NCBI RefSeq assembly: GCF_042747725.1
Contig: NZ_JBHZGO010000073.1
Span: 105,758-169,757 of the forward strand
Direction of reading: 5' to 3'
Source of the DNA: FACHB-T130 sp042747725
Lineage (GTDB): Bacteria > Cyanobacteriota > Cyanobacteriia > Cyanobacteriales > FACHB-T130
Length of the DNA stretch: 64,000 nt
In this document: positions 26,416 to 35,202 of the stretch, one piece after another
Position numbering within the stretch: the first letter of the stretch is position 1
How the letters are laid out: each line of letters starts with the position of its first letter
The notes under the pieces: generated by a model
Told to the model about the DNA's origin: nothing
Databases searched by the model: none
The model's input: only the letters and a program-made list of their open reading frames with translations
Program-made: the position numbers and the translations under genes

Positions 26416-27651
26416 ATGGTTTGGACGAATGGGCAAGCATTGTTTGGCGATCGCTATATTATCGCAAAGAGGCTAGGCGAAGGCGGTATCGGCATCACCT
26501 ATCTTGCCAGAAATAAACGCGGCGAACTGCGGGTGATTAAAACCCTGAGAGAACAAATTCTCAATCATCCAGCTTGGATAACGCGCCAAGCTAAATTACG
26601 GCAAGATTTCCGCGATGAAGCGCTGCGGCTGGCTTTGTGTCGTCACCCTCATATAGTGCAGATTGAAAATGTCTTCGATGAAGGGAATCTGCCTTGCATA
26701 GCGATGGAGTATATCGAAGGCGAAGACTTAGACCAGCGTGTCATCCGGATGGGGGTATTATCGGAACCAGAAGCGCTACACTACATCGGGCAAATTGGCG
26801 ATGCTTTAACGCAAATTCACGAACGCGGCTTGCTACATCGGGATCTCAAGCCCAATAACATTATGTTACGCAGTGGTAAATTGGAAGCTGTGCTGATTGA
26901 CTTTGGCATTGCTAGAGAATTTATCCCCAATGCTATCCAGACGCATACAGAAAATCTGACTCCTGGCTATGCGCCACCCGAACAATATATCCCTAATGCA
27001 GAACGGGGAGAATACATAGATGTCTACGCCCTAGCCGCTACCTTGTATAGTTTGCTTACCGCAGAAGTGCCAATGCCTGCGCCTGCGAGATTGCAAAATA
27101 TTCCCCTAGAACCACCGCAACGGTTAAATCCCAACATCAGCGACCGAGTAAATGAGGCAATTATGCGGGGAATGGCGCTTAATCAAAAGTATCGCCCGCA
27201 GTCGGTGCAGGAGTGGTTGGATTTGTTGGGATGCGATTTAGGGGCAGGTTTAAGGAAACAATCCTCTATACCACCAATAACACCCCAACCAAAGTCAGTA
27301 ACACCCGTTACAGTGGTTCCTCCGCTATCACCAAATCCCAAACCGCAAATACACAATCCAAGCCCATCAATACCTGCTGTAATTATTCCTCACACTTGGC
27401 AATGCGTACAAACTCTCACAGGTCATTCCAAGTGGGTTAATTCCGTCGCCTTTAGCCCGGATGGGCAGCTACTCGCTAGTGGCAGTCTCGACGACACTAT
27501 CAAGATTTGGCAACTGGGTACGGGCAAACAAATCCGCACTCTCACTGGTCATTCCAAGTCGGTTAATTCCGTCGCCTTTAGCCCGGATGGGCAGCTACTC
27601 GCTAGTGGCAGTCTCGACGACACTATCAAGATTTGGCGGTTGTCTTCTTAA
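26416..27651 (+). CDS. Ser/Thr protein kinase with two C-terminal WD40 repeats
   Basis: This 411-residue protein has an N-terminal Hanks-type kinase domain (about 12-270): glycine loop GEGGIG (21-26), Lys42, HRDLKPNN (141-148), DFG at 162-164, and the PPEQY segment. A Pro-rich linker (about 275-325) leads to two WD40 repeats from about residue 328. The repeats have a 42-residue period and are nearly identical at both protein and DNA level. A beta-propeller needs about seven blades, so the array is either contracted or must pair with another molecule. The protein is a predicted cytosolic signalling kinase whose substrates are unknown. Confidence 0.88.
   Translation: MVWTNGQALFGDRYIIAKRLGEGGIGITYLARNKRGELRVIKTLREQILNHPAWITRQAKLRQDFRDEALRLALCRHPHIVQIENVFDEGNLPCIAMEYIEGEDLDQRVIRMGVLSEPEALHYIGQIGDALTQIHERGLLHRDLKPNNIMLRSGKLEAVLIDFGIAREFIPNAIQTHTENLTPGYAPPEQYIPNAERGEYIDVYALAATLYSLLTAEVPMPAPARLQNIPLEPPQRLNPNISDRVNEAIMRGMALNQKYRPQSVQEWLDLLGCDLGAGLRKQSSIPPITPQPKSVTPVTVVPPLSPNPKPQIHNPSPSIPAVIIPHTWQCVQTLTGHSKWVNSVAFSPDGQLLASGSLDDTIKIWQLGTGKQIRTLTGHSKSVNSVAFSPDGQLLASGSLDDTIKIWRLSS
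27421..27642 (+). repeat. Near-identical WD40-coding tandem repeat
   Basis: Two copies with 126-bp spacing (from 27421 and 27547) are almost identical over the first 96 bp, apart from the Trp/Ser codon difference. The high identity implies recent duplication or recombinational homogenisation. It also makes assembly collapse of more copies possible. Confidence 0.8.
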
Positions 27652-27690
27652 AAAAGAGCAATTTAATAGAATGTTTAGGAAGTAATAAAG

Positions 27691-28135
27691 GTGAGCGTTA
27701 GGCTACATCCCCATGCTCAAGCAAGATTAATAGAGCGTGGTGCAACTGAGGCAGAAGTTATTGTCACTGTTGAAGGTGGTGCAACATTTCCTGCTCAATT
27801 GGAGCGAACAGGCTTTAGGCGTAACTTTCCCTTCAATGCCGAGTGGCGGGAAAAATTTGGCTCTTCATTACTTGGTATGCTAAAAAGTTGATCCCAAAAC
27901 TTGAAAGGCTTACCTAGCAAGGTATAACAATTTTGGACTGTATTTTCTATTTAATAAACGCTAAATTGGCTTAAATTTATGGCTAGTATAGCTTGTGGCG
28001 CTTCTTGACTATAATTTAGCATACCAACTACGGAAGAGCCAAAAATTTTATGCTACGAAAAAGGTAGAGGTTATTGCAGTTAAAGAAAACGAAGAAGACT
28101 GGCTGGTTATCAATGTAATTGTTAAATTCTTTTGA
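27691..28135 (+). pseudogene. DUF4258-type toxin-like gene interrupted by a MITE
   Basis: The frame opens at a GTG (27691) and reads MSVRLHPHAQARLIERGATE, the start of a DUF4258/RelE-fold small protein. It runs in frame to Phe56 at 27858. There a 182-bp element is inserted. After the element and one copy of the 8-bp target duplication, the frame resumes at 28049 with YATKKVEVIAVKENEEDW and ends at TGA 28133-28135. Joining the two parts gives an uninterrupted 84-residue protein of normal family length. As it stands the gene encodes a truncated 66-residue product. The intact DUF2283 gene follows by 12 bp, the usual partner order. Confidence 0.85.
27859..28040. mobile_element. 182-bp MITE with GGCTCTTC ends inside the DUF4258 gene
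   Basis: The terminal inverted repeats are about 26 bp: each starts GGCTCTTC, differs over six bases, then shares TGGTATGCTAAA. The element is flanked by identical 8-bp duplications AAAAATTT at 27851-27858 and 28041-28048. There is no coding capacity. GGCTCTTC ends with 8-bp AT-rich target duplications are typical of the ISL3 family, so it is probably a non-autonomous ISL3 derivative. This assignment is inferred from the ends alone. Confidence 0.88.
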
Positions 28136-28147
28136 GGACAATATTTT

Positions 28148-28387
28148 ATGAAACTAACTTACGATCCAAGATACAACGTCGCTTATATTTATCTACAAGA
28201 AAAAACAGTGCAGGTAGAAACCATCCAGGTGAGCGATGAAATGAATGTGGATATAGCGCCTGACGGCACCATTTATGGAATTGAACTACTTAATGCAAAT
28301 CAACAATTAGGAGCTGATAATCAGGGAAAGTTGATTGTAGTAAATGAAGCTTTGGGAGAATCTTCTGAGATTAAACTGGCACTATGA
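28148..28387 (+). CDS. DUF2283 family protein (likely partner/antitoxin of DUF4258)
   Basis: This 79-residue protein matches the DUF2283 pattern: MKLTYDPRYNVAYIYL, then VDIAPDGTIYGIELLNA. DUF2283 genes commonly sit next to DUF4258 genes in cyanobacteria and are treated as toxin-antitoxin-like pairs, although function is poorly established. The gene is intact while its upstream partner is broken. Its stop codon overlaps an ATG (ATGA) that opens a third, damaged small reading frame. Confidence 0.82.
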   Translation: MKLTYDPRYNVAYIYLQEKTVQVETIQVSDEMNVDIAPDGTIYGIELLNANQQLGADNQGKLIVVNEALGESSEIKLAL

Positions 28388-28578
28388 AAGCATAGGAATT
28401 TCTAGTCAAGGTGACATCCGAAGGAAAACTTGAATTTCCAGAAACCTTCTTAAAACACTTGCCAACTAACCAAGAAGTGAGAGTGATTATTCTGGTGAAT
28501 GAACCGACCGATACACAAGAAGAGGAAAAAGCAGCTTGGCATCGCCTTGCCGCCGAACAATTCTTTGCTGACTACTAA
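28384..28578 (+). pseudogene. Small antitoxin-like gene with an amber codon at position 4
   Basis: From the ATG overlapping the DUF2283 stop, the frame reads Met-Lys-Ala-stop-Glu-Phe-Leu-Val-Lys and stays open to TAA at 28576-28578. The body (VTSEGKLEFPETFLKHLP and EVRVIILVNEPTDTQEEE) looks like the small antitoxin-type proteins widespread in cyanobacteria. TAG differs by one base from CAG. A GTG at 28411 could restart translation to give about 55 residues. The C-terminus (EQFFADY) is also short compared with what I recall of the family. It could be a decayed gene or one re-initiated at the GTG. Confidence 0.6.
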
Positions 28579-28610
28579 CTACACAAATTGTCGCGTACAT
28601 AGTACCTAAC

Positions 28611-28649
28611 AAAAAAAGGGTATCCAATCAAATTGAATACCCTTTTTTT
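28611..28649. terminator. Bidirectional terminator
   Basis: A stem AAAAAAAGGGTAT paired with ATACCCTTTTTTT lies between convergent genes. The A-run and T-run allow termination in both directions. Confidence 0.85.
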
Positions 28650-28681
28650 AACAAGCTAATGCTGTTTCATGTGTGCTGGCT

Positions 28682-29206
28682 TTAGTGCCTGCGACCGCCT
28701 AGCCACTTAGCAGCCATGACGCCAAATACAGCGGCAACCACTGGATTGCTAAGAAACTTCATGATAGCTGGTTTGTCAGCTAATACATCTTGGAAAATGT
28801 CAGGATGAGTGTGATAGGTAAAGGTAGCCAGCTTGCTGACATCATCCGCACTCATATGGTTGGTGTGATGGGTGGAGAGACTTAATTGTTGCTCTAACTG
28901 GCGGTCATTGAGTCCTCTTTCCTTTAACCGCTTGAAGAACTCCCGCGCTACATCATCCCGTTCGTTGGGTTGAATCTGCGCGATCGCTTTTTGCAGTTCT
29001 GGCTCCATCTGGCTGACGGGAATGCTGTCCGGATGTAGCGACCGACCAAACAGTTGACGGCGTTCGTCTCTAGAAGAGCGTTGAGCAAAGTCATCAAAAT
29101 TTTGATAGTCGCTGCTGGGATCGGTTGGAGCGTCCTGCATAGATTCGGAGTTACCACCAGCCAAATCATTCATGATTTGACGCTTATATTGTTCGCTGCT
29201 GGTCAT
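28682..29206 (-). CDS. Hypothetical protein with C-terminal hydrophobic segment
   Basis: I do not recognise this 174-residue protein by function. It has an acidic, Gln/Asp/Ser-rich N-terminal half, an amphipathic helical middle (about 68-130), and a short hydrophobic C-terminal segment VVAAVFGVMAAKWLGG before a basic tail. It is followed (upstream on this strand) by a lipoprotein and a CsbD protein, all leftward. The group may be general stress genes, but that is inferred from CsbD only. Confidence 0.6.
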   Translation of the reverse strand: MTSSEQYKRQIMNDLAGGNSESMQDAPTDPSSDYQNFDDFAQRSSRDERRQLFGRSLHPDSIPVSQMEPELQKAIAQIQPNERDDVAREFFKRLKERGLNDRQLEQQLSLSTHHTNHMSADDVSKLATFTYHTHPDIFQDVLADKPAIMKFLSNPVVAAVFGVMAAKWLGGRRH

Positions 29207-29353
29207 TTTCTTATCTCCTGATTCAAAAGCTAAAAGAAAAAATCGTAAATTCTGGGTAGAGACGGGATTCCTCCTATCTCTACAAATGCACCTTCTGAAG
29301 TAGTTGAAGCTAGATGAGCTACCCCAGCTTTTACCGATTTCCCCTTAGTTAGA

Positions 29354-29806
29354 CTAAGCGCCTTGATACTGAATCTGTTTTGACTGATCGTCATACTTGG
29401 CTGTCAAAATCAGTTTTTTATCTGGCGCATACATCAAAACGGTTAAATCTTGGTTGGGAAAATTCTTGTGGAATCCTTGGGCTAAAGAGCTTGCTAAACC
29501 TTTGACTTCATTAGGACGGACTTGCGGCGTAATCACAACTCCCAATTTGTTGTTATCACGGACGTAGGCATCCTTGACCAATCCTTTAGCTGTCTGGACT
29601 ACCCAATTCCCAAATTCCTGACCGACTGGAGTGCTACCGCGTTCCAACTGTTGATAAGCGACAATGCTATTAGCACCGCTACTCGCACCTGGTAGCGTTC
29701 TCGGTTGAGTTGCTTGGCTAGCTCCACTACAAGCTGTAGCCGTGGAAAGGAACAGAACCAAGACTAAAGCCGTAAAAATTTTACGAAATTGCTGAAGAAA
29801 ATTCAC
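29354..29806 (-). CDS. Small lipoprotein, hypothetical
   Basis: This 150-residue protein has a clear signal and a probable lipobox (STATAC, Cys26). The mature part is soluble. Features are QEFGNWVVQTAKGLVKDAYVRDNNKLGVVITPQV, a likely alpha/beta domain, and a final beta segment ILTAKYDDQSKQIQYQ. I do not recognise the family. It lies between a hypothetical gene and the CsbD gene on the same strand with gaps of 130-150 bp. Confidence 0.65.
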   Translation of the reverse strand: MNFLQQFRKIFTALVLVLFLSTATACSGASQATQPRTLPGASSGANSIVAYQQLERGSTPVGQEFGNWVVQTAKGLVKDAYVRDNNKLGVVITPQVRPNEVKGLASSLAQGFHKNFPNQDLTVLMYAPDKKLILTAKYDDQSKQIQYQGA

Positions 29807-29936
29807 CTCAGTCTCCTATTAAACTCATCTTTGTCAGACAGAATCAAAGTGTTATCTGTCTGTGGTATTGGCTGGATTAAATAAGGGAGAAGGTCTAGAT
29901 GAATCTCTTCAGTAACTAGACCTCCGTAGTCAAGTA

Positions 29937-30125
29937 TTAGGCGTTATCAACCAAATCTTTTGCTTTATCTTTCACGTCTTCTTTGGCGTGACCCACTTGG
30001 GCTTCAGCTTGCTTGGCTTTGCCTTCAGCTTTATCTTCTGGATCGCCAGTTATGTTGCCGAGCGCTTCTTGGGCTTTGCCTTCGATATTTTTGCCAGTTG
30101 CTTTGGCTCTATCTTCAACGCTCAT
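29937..30125 (-). CDS. CsbD family stress protein
   Basis: This 62-residue, highly charged Lys/Glu/Ala-rich protein has the CsbD pattern: KATGKNIEGKAQEALGNITGD followed by KAEGKAKQAEAQ repeats. CsbD-like proteins are induced by general stress in many bacteria; their molecular action is unknown. The start ATG follows AGGAG about 8 bases upstream. Confidence 0.88.
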   Translation of the reverse strand: MSVEDRAKATGKNIEGKAQEALGNITGDPEDKAEGKAKQAEAQVGHAKEDVKDKAKDLVDNA

Positions 30126-30854
30126 TTTTTTCTCCTAATTTTTAAACAGTCTTCCTTTAGAAGATGCGTTAAATTTGCTTTTGGCGCAATCTTCTTTTGC
30201 GGGTATGCATTCAATGTATCTGTTTTTTTTTACATAGCCTTCTCTCCCCAGATAGAAAAGATGGGGATCGCTGTTATTACTCTTTACATATACTGAAAGA
30301 ATGAGTAGTTTCTACTGCTAAAGGTAGATGATATTTCAATAATATTCTTAATTGTTTTAGGAAAAAATATCGGATAGACTAAAAAAAGTGGGACGATAAT
30401 CCCATTTGACGAATTGCCTGCAACAGCTCTCCCGAACCTTCGCAATGGGAGCGCCGCTGCGCTAGAAAAAAGCGGCTTTCCAGAATCGCAAATGTAGTGC
30501 TATAAAGTAAATGGGTATAAGTGAATTAGTCCAAAGTGCTAACAGAGCGCGGTTGCGAAAAACTGTGATAGCACAATTTCATCTGCAAGCAATATTGAAG
30601 CCAATCAACTAATCAGCGATCGCTTTACCGCTTGCATAGAAAAAATAATTATTATAAATATTTGTTAAAATATTTATGCCATCCTCTATGACCGTGCATG
30701 GCAGTGACAAGTCAGGATTGATTTCTGGCGATCGCTAGATGAGCAAGGCATAGAAGATCGCAAATGGGTAGGATGAGACAAGAGAGATATCTGGTAATGT
30801 GCCGACCAAGCTCCAGGCACGAAAAACGATTTTCTTAAAGCTTCTTAAAACTGT
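30126..30854. other. Long AT-rich spacer upstream of uvrB
   Basis: This 729-bp region lies between divergent CsbD and uvrB genes. I see no supported gene or RNA. A few HIP1-type sites (near 30617 and 30729) and AT-rich stretches are present. The uvrB and CsbD promoters must lie here. Confidence 0.45.
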
Positions 30855-32852
30855 ATGTCGCAATTTTGTCTGCAAGCTCCCTTTCAACCGATGGGCGATC
30901 AGCCGAACGCGATCGCACAACTCACGAAAGGCTTACTCGCTGGCGATCGCTTTCAAACCCTACTGGGAGCGACGGGAACGGGCAAGACATTCTCAGTAGC
31001 AGCCGTTATTGAGAAAGTCGGCAGACCCACGCTGGTGCTGGCGCACAACAAAACTCTCGCCGCTCAATTGTGTAACGAATTGCGGGAATTCTTTCCCCCA
31101 AACGCGGTGGAGTATTTTGTCAGTTACTACGACTACTATCAGCCAGAAGCGTATATTCCCGTCACCGACACTTATATCGAGAAAAGTGCCGCAATTAACG
31201 ACGAAATTGATATGTTGCGACACTCCGCCACGCGATCGCTTTTTGAACGGCGCGATGTCATTGTCGTGGCTTCCATTAGCTGTATTTATGGTTTGGGAAT
31301 TCCCTCGGAATACCTAAAAGCCGCGATTCCTTTAAAGATGGGACTAGAAGTGAATCAACGCGAGTTGCTGCGAGATTTAGCTTCCGTGCAGTATAGCCGC
31401 AACGATGTAGAAATGGGGCGAGGAAAGTTCCGAGTTCGGGGCGATGTGCTAGAAATTGGTCCTGCTTACGAAGACCGGATTATTCGCGTAGAATTTTTTG
31501 GAGATGAAATTGACGCCATTCGTTACGTTGACCCCGTAACCGGCGAAATTCTTCAGAGTATGGACGCCATAAATGTGTACCCAGCGCGTCACTTTGTCAC
31601 CCCAGAAGATCGGTTAGAAGCGGCTTGCAACGACATTGAGCAGGAACTAAAAGATCGGCGGTCAGAATTAGAAAAAGCCGGGAAATTACTAGAGGCGCAA
31701 CGACTCGATCAGCGCACTCGCTACGATTTGGAAATGTTGCGGGAAGTAGGATATTGCAACGGCGTTGAGAACTATTCCCGACATTTAGCAGGACGGCGTG
31801 CGGGAGAACCGCCAGAGTCCTTGATTGATTATTTTCCCAAAGATTGGCTGTTAGTGGTGGATGAATCTCACGTCAGCGTTCCGCAAATCCGGGGAATGTA
31901 CAATGGCGACCAAGCACGAAAAAAAGTGCTGATTGAGCATGGTTTTCGCCTTCCCAGTGCGGCTGATAATCGTCCTCTGAAGTCGGAAGAATTTTGGGAG
32001 AAGGTGAATCAGTGTATTTTTGTTTCTGCAACTCCCGGTAACTGGGAGATAGAACAGTCAGAGGATCGAATTGTACAACAGGTAATTCGTCCGACTGGCG
32101 TTATCGATCCAGAAATTTTTGTGCGTCCCACGGAAGGACAAATTGACGACTTGTTGGGTGAAATTAAAGACAGGATTGACAAGCGAGAACGGGTGCTAGT
32201 TACTACTTTAACTAAGCGCATGGCGGAGGATTTGACAGAGTATCTACAAGAACGAGGAATTCGAGTCCGCTATCTGCATTCAGAGATTAACTCGATTGAG
32301 CGAATTGAAATCTTGCAAGAGTTGCGCGAAGGCAATTTCGATGTGCTAATCGGCGTCAACCTGCTGCGAGAAGGATTGGATTTGCCGGAAGTGTCTCTGG
32401 TGGCAATTTTAGATGCAGATAAAGAGGGTTTCTTACGCGCAGAGCGATCGCTCATTCAAACCATTGGTCGCGCCGCTCGTCACATCCGGGGTCAAGCGAT
32501 CCTCTATGCTGATAATCTCACCGATAGCATGATCAAAGCGATTGACGAAACCGACCGGCGGCGGGGGATTCAGATGGCATATAACAAAATGCACAACATT
32601 ACACCCCAGCCAATTATCAAAAAAGTCACTAACTCAATTCTGGCTTTTCTGGATGTGTCGCGGCGGCTAAATACCCAACAGTTGGAAGAGGTTTACGAAC
32701 AGGCGGACGAGCTTTCCTTAGAACAAATCCCAGAGTTAATTACCCAACTGGAAGCGCAGATGAAAGAAGCAGCAAAGAATTTGCAGTTTGAAGAGGCTGC
32801 AAAATACCGCGATCGCATTAAGCACCTGCGAGATAAATTACTAGGTCATTAG
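30855..32852 (+). CDS. uvrB: Excinuclease ABC subunit B
   Basis: This 665-residue protein is the damage-verification helicase of nucleotide excision repair. It has Walker A GATGTGKT (about 38-45), the YDYYQPEAYIP beta-hairpin, the DESH box (VVDESHVS), the TLTKRMAEDLTEYL motif and QTIGRAARH. The C-terminal UVR domain binds UvrC (LEAQMKEAAKNLQFEEAAKYRD). It starts at the ATG at 30855 and is followed by a terminator. Confidence 0.98.
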   Translation: MSQFCLQAPFQPMGDQPNAIAQLTKGLLAGDRFQTLLGATGTGKTFSVAAVIEKVGRPTLVLAHNKTLAAQLCNELREFFPPNAVEYFVSYYDYYQPEAYIPVTDTYIEKSAAINDEIDMLRHSATRSLFERRDVIVVASISCIYGLGIPSEYLKAAIPLKMGLEVNQRELLRDLASVQYSRNDVEMGRGKFRVRGDVLEIGPAYEDRIIRVEFFGDEIDAIRYVDPVTGEILQSMDAINVYPARHFVTPEDRLEAACNDIEQELKDRRSELEKAGKLLEAQRLDQRTRYDLEMLREVGYCNGVENYSRHLAGRRAGEPPESLIDYFPKDWLLVVDESHVSVPQIRGMYNGDQARKKVLIEHGFRLPSAADNRPLKSEEFWEKVNQCIFVSATPGNWEIEQSEDRIVQQVIRPTGVIDPEIFVRPTEGQIDDLLGEIKDRIDKRERVLVTTLTKRMAEDLTEYLQERGIRVRYLHSEINSIERIEILQELREGNFDVLIGVNLLREGLDLPEVSLVAILDADKEGFLRAERSLIQTIGRAARHIRGQAILYADNLTDSMIKAIDETDRRRGIQMAYNKMHNITPQPIIKKVTNSILAFLDVSRRLNTQQLEEVYEQADELSLEQIPELITQLEAQMKEAAKNLQFEEAAKYRDRIKHLRDKLLGH

Positions 32853-32861
32853 TATTCCTTA

Positions 32862-32890
32862 AAACCCAGTTTCTTCAAGAAACTGGGTTT
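32862..32890 (+). terminator. Terminator after uvrB
   Basis: An inverted repeat AAACCCAGTTTCTT paired with AAGAAACTGGGTTT is followed by ATTTTAT. It lies four bases from the end of the convergent mazF-like gene and can serve both. Confidence 0.8.
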
Positions 32891-32893
32891 ATT

Positions 32894-33271
32894 TTATATA
32901 GTTAAAAACCTGAACATTGCCTTCAAACCATCTTCGATAGGCTGATACTCGTCAGGAGTTAAAGTGCCTCGGTAGCGCAAGACGCGCCGGACATCTATAG
33001 CACGTATCTGATCTAATAAAACTATTGAGTTACGTCTAATACCCCCAACTCCAGCTGGAAGAAACGGGTACAAAGTCGGGTTTTCCGCCACCCAGTCTCC
33101 TGATTGTGCTGTCGTGGGAACGACAACAACAAGCGAAAAACGCACAGACCCCGTATCACCAGGCAAAGCAACAACGACAGCTGGACGTTGACCTTGTTGT
33201 TCGCGACCGAGGGGAGTGTGAATCGGGAACTCAACCAGTAAAACATCCCTGACACTGAATGTGTTAGTCAC
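32894..33271 (-). CDS. MazF/PemK-type endoribonuclease toxin
   Basis: This 125-residue protein fits the PemK/MazF fold. It has the opening VRDVLLVEFPIHTPLG, the conserved GQRPAVVVA strand, VVVVPTTAQSGD, and the Ser/Asp region RRNSIVLLDQIRAID. MazF proteins cleave RNA at short motifs. The start is a GTG. It overlaps the upstream 137-residue gene by 8 bp, the standard antitoxin-first arrangement. Confidence 0.88.
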   Translation of the reverse strand: MTNTFSVRDVLLVEFPIHTPLGREQQGQRPAVVVALPGDTGSVRFSLVVVVPTTAQSGDWVAENPTLYPFLPAGVGGIRRNSIVLLDQIRAIDVRRVLRYRGTLTPDEYQPIEDGLKAMFRFLTI

Positions 33272-33677
33272 GGGGTGGCGCTACCCCTTCATCTTCCACA
33301 ATAACTGCCCCAACGCCGGGAATATAGCGCACAGGCTTACCAATTGTGAGCGGGTCTTCATCTCCCCAGTCATAGGGTTCGCTGTCCTCACCCAGGAAGA
33401 TATCCCGCCAAGGTGAGTTTTCTAGGAATTCCTCAGACAGATGAGGCACAAATTCCATTATTTCTGCCACGTTCACAGGAATTCCTGTGAGTTTGATTAG
33501 ACCCTCTAGGATAGCAGCTAGGGTAGATAGCTCTATGTGACGCTGCTCTTTTGGTTTTTCTACCAGTCGGTAGATAATTTCAGGCTCAACTGCATCGCCG
33601 ACAACGGCTACTAACTTGTCGGCGGTGAAGCCTCGTAACTTTAGGTATTCAGCTAGTTTCCAACGAATTTCACTCAT
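33264..33677 (-). CDS. XRE-like antitoxin partner of the MazF-type toxin
   Basis: The N-terminal about 75 residues resemble a Cro/XRE-type helix-turn-helix (LAEYLKLRGFTADKLVAVVG, then LSTLAAILEGL). The C-terminal part is acidic and contains a MEFVPHLSEEFLEN segment that could wrap the toxin. The 8-bp overlap with the toxin gene supports an antitoxin role. The HTH reading is from pattern only. Confidence 0.75.
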   Translation of the reverse strand: MSEIRWKLAEYLKLRGFTADKLVAVVGDAVEPEIIYRLVEKPKEQRHIELSTLAAILEGLIKLTGIPVNVAEIMEFVPHLSEEFLENSPWRDIFLGEDSEPYDWGDEDPLTIGKPVRYIPGVGAVIVEDEGVAPPRD

Positions 33678-33882
33678 AGTTTTAGTTTAAGATGCGGTGA
33701 AGTGGAGCGCGATCGCATCAAATACATCCTTTGCAATTGAGAAGCGATCGCACTGAATTCCCCAAACTGTGCGGGATAAGTTGCAGATGCGATCGCATCC
33801 ATCCACCAATCAGCTACCTGGAAACCAAATTGAGCAACCTTTATAATTGAGGTCACAGACTCAGGCATCACTCGTGCAGCCT

Positions 33883-34452
33883 ATGAACGCCATCACGCTG
33901 AATATTCCCCATCTGACAGCCGAGGGGTTTGCTCAATTGTGTCAAGCTAATGAAGACTTGCAGCTAGAACGTGCCGCAACTGGAGAAGTAATATTAATGC
34001 CTCCAACATATCCTTGGACAGGCAAGCAAAATTTCAGCCTGCTTGCCCAACTTGCTGCCTGGATTGAACAAACTGGGCTTGGTATTGGCTTTGATTCCTC
34101 CACTGGCTTTACCCTTCCTAATGAGGCTGTCAAGTCGCCCGATCTCAGCTGGGTGAGTAATGAACGATGGGAGGCATTAACCCCCAGCCAGCAAAAAGAG
34201 GAATTTTCGCCTCTATCTCCTGATTTTGTGATCGAGTTGCGCTCTGAAAGTGACTCGCTCCAGAAGCTGCGGAAAAAGATGCAGGAGTATATTGACAACG
34301 GCGTTCGCTTAGGCTGGCTGATTGACCCGAAGACGAAGCAAGTGGAAATTTACCGTCCAGGGCAAGATGTAGAAGTGTTGCAGTCTCCCACAACTGTATC
34401 TGGCTGTGATGTACTGCCAGGATTTGAGTTGAATTTGAATAAAGTTTGGTGA
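33883..34452 (+). CDS. Uma2 family (DUF820) endonuclease-like protein, copy A
   Basis: This PD-(D/E)XK-fold protein of about 189 residues carries SPDLSW, PDFVIELRSESD and the GVRLGWLIDP segment, which supply the Asp/Glu-X-Lys-type residues of the family. Uma2 proteins are very abundant in cyanobacteria, often near mobile DNA, and their role is unknown. I placed the start at the ATG at 33883; a TTG 36 bases earlier is in frame but lies in the duplicated leader. It is the first unit of a tandem duplication. Confidence 0.88.
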   Translation: MNAITLNIPHLTAEGFAQLCQANEDLQLERAATGEVILMPPTYPWTGKQNFSLLAQLAAWIEQTGLGIGFDSSTGFTLPNEAVKSPDLSWVSNERWEALTPSQQKEEFSPLSPDFVIELRSESDSLQKLRKKMQEYIDNGVRLGWLIDPKTKQVEIYRPGQDVEVLQSPTTVSGCDVLPGFELNLNKVW

Positions 34453-34632
34453 AGTGCGATCGCGCTTCTCCTTTGTTTGTCTCCTTTGCGCCTTGTCGGT
34501 TCAAAAATTCAATAGCGATGGGAAAACAGGGTGAAGGAGCGATCGCATCCATCCACTAATCAGCTACCTGGAAACCAAATTGAGCAACCTTTATAATTGA
34601 GGTCACAGACTCAGGCATCACTCGTGCAGCCT

Positions 34633-35202
34633 ATGAACGCCATCACGCTGAATATTCCCCATCTGACATCTGAGGGGTTTGTTGAACTAGCCCAAGCTAA
34701 CCAAGACTTGCAGCTAGAACGTGCAGCTACTGGAGAAGTAATCATTATGCCTCCAACATATCCCTGGACAGGCAAGCAAAACTCTGGACTGAACGCCCAA
34801 CTATGGCTCTGGAATCGACAGACAGGCTTAGGCATAGTCTTTGATTCCTCTACAGGCTTTACCCTTCCTAATGGTGCTGTCAAGTCGCCTGATGCTACTT
34901 GGGTGAGTAATGAACGGTGGGAAACTCTTACCTCTAGCCAGCAACAGGAACAGTTCTCGCCTTTATCTCCTGACTTTGTGGTGGAATTACGCTCTAGTAG
35001 TGATTCCCTAGAAAAGGTACGGGCAAAGATGCGTGAGTATATTGACAACGGCGTTCGCTTAGGCTGGCTGATTGACCCGAAGACGAAGCAAGTGGAAATT
35101 TACCGTCCAGGGCAAGATGTAGAAGTGTTGCAATCTCCCACAACTGTATCTGGCTTTGATGTGCTACCTGGATTTGAGTTGGATTTGAATCAGGTATGGT
35201 GA
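34633..35202 (+). CDS. Uma2 family (DUF820) endonuclease-like protein, copy B
   Basis: This is the second copy, with the same length, start and active-site layout (SPDATW, PDFVVELRSSSD, GVRLGWLIDP). It differs from copy A mainly between about residues 20 and 135, while its ends are almost the same at DNA level. Both copies look intact, so both may be expressed from duplicated leaders. Confidence 0.88.
   Translation: MNAITLNIPHLTSEGFVELAQANQDLQLERAATGEVIIMPPTYPWTGKQNSGLNAQLWLWNRQTGLGIVFDSSTGFTLPNGAVKSPDATWVSNERWETLTSSQQQEQFSPLSPDFVVELRSSSDSLEKVRAKMREYIDNGVRLGWLIDPKTKQVEIYRPGQDVEVLQSPTTVSGFDVLPGFELDLNQVW

Noticed and set aside
27421..27642. CRISPR-like or STRR repeat
   Set aside because: The 126-bp repeat encodes WD40 blades in frame inside a gene.
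33674..33871. 65-codon reverse frame between the antitoxin and Uma2 genes
   Set aside because: It overlaps the duplicated leader and HIP1-rich DNA, and no motif or ribosome binding site was seen.
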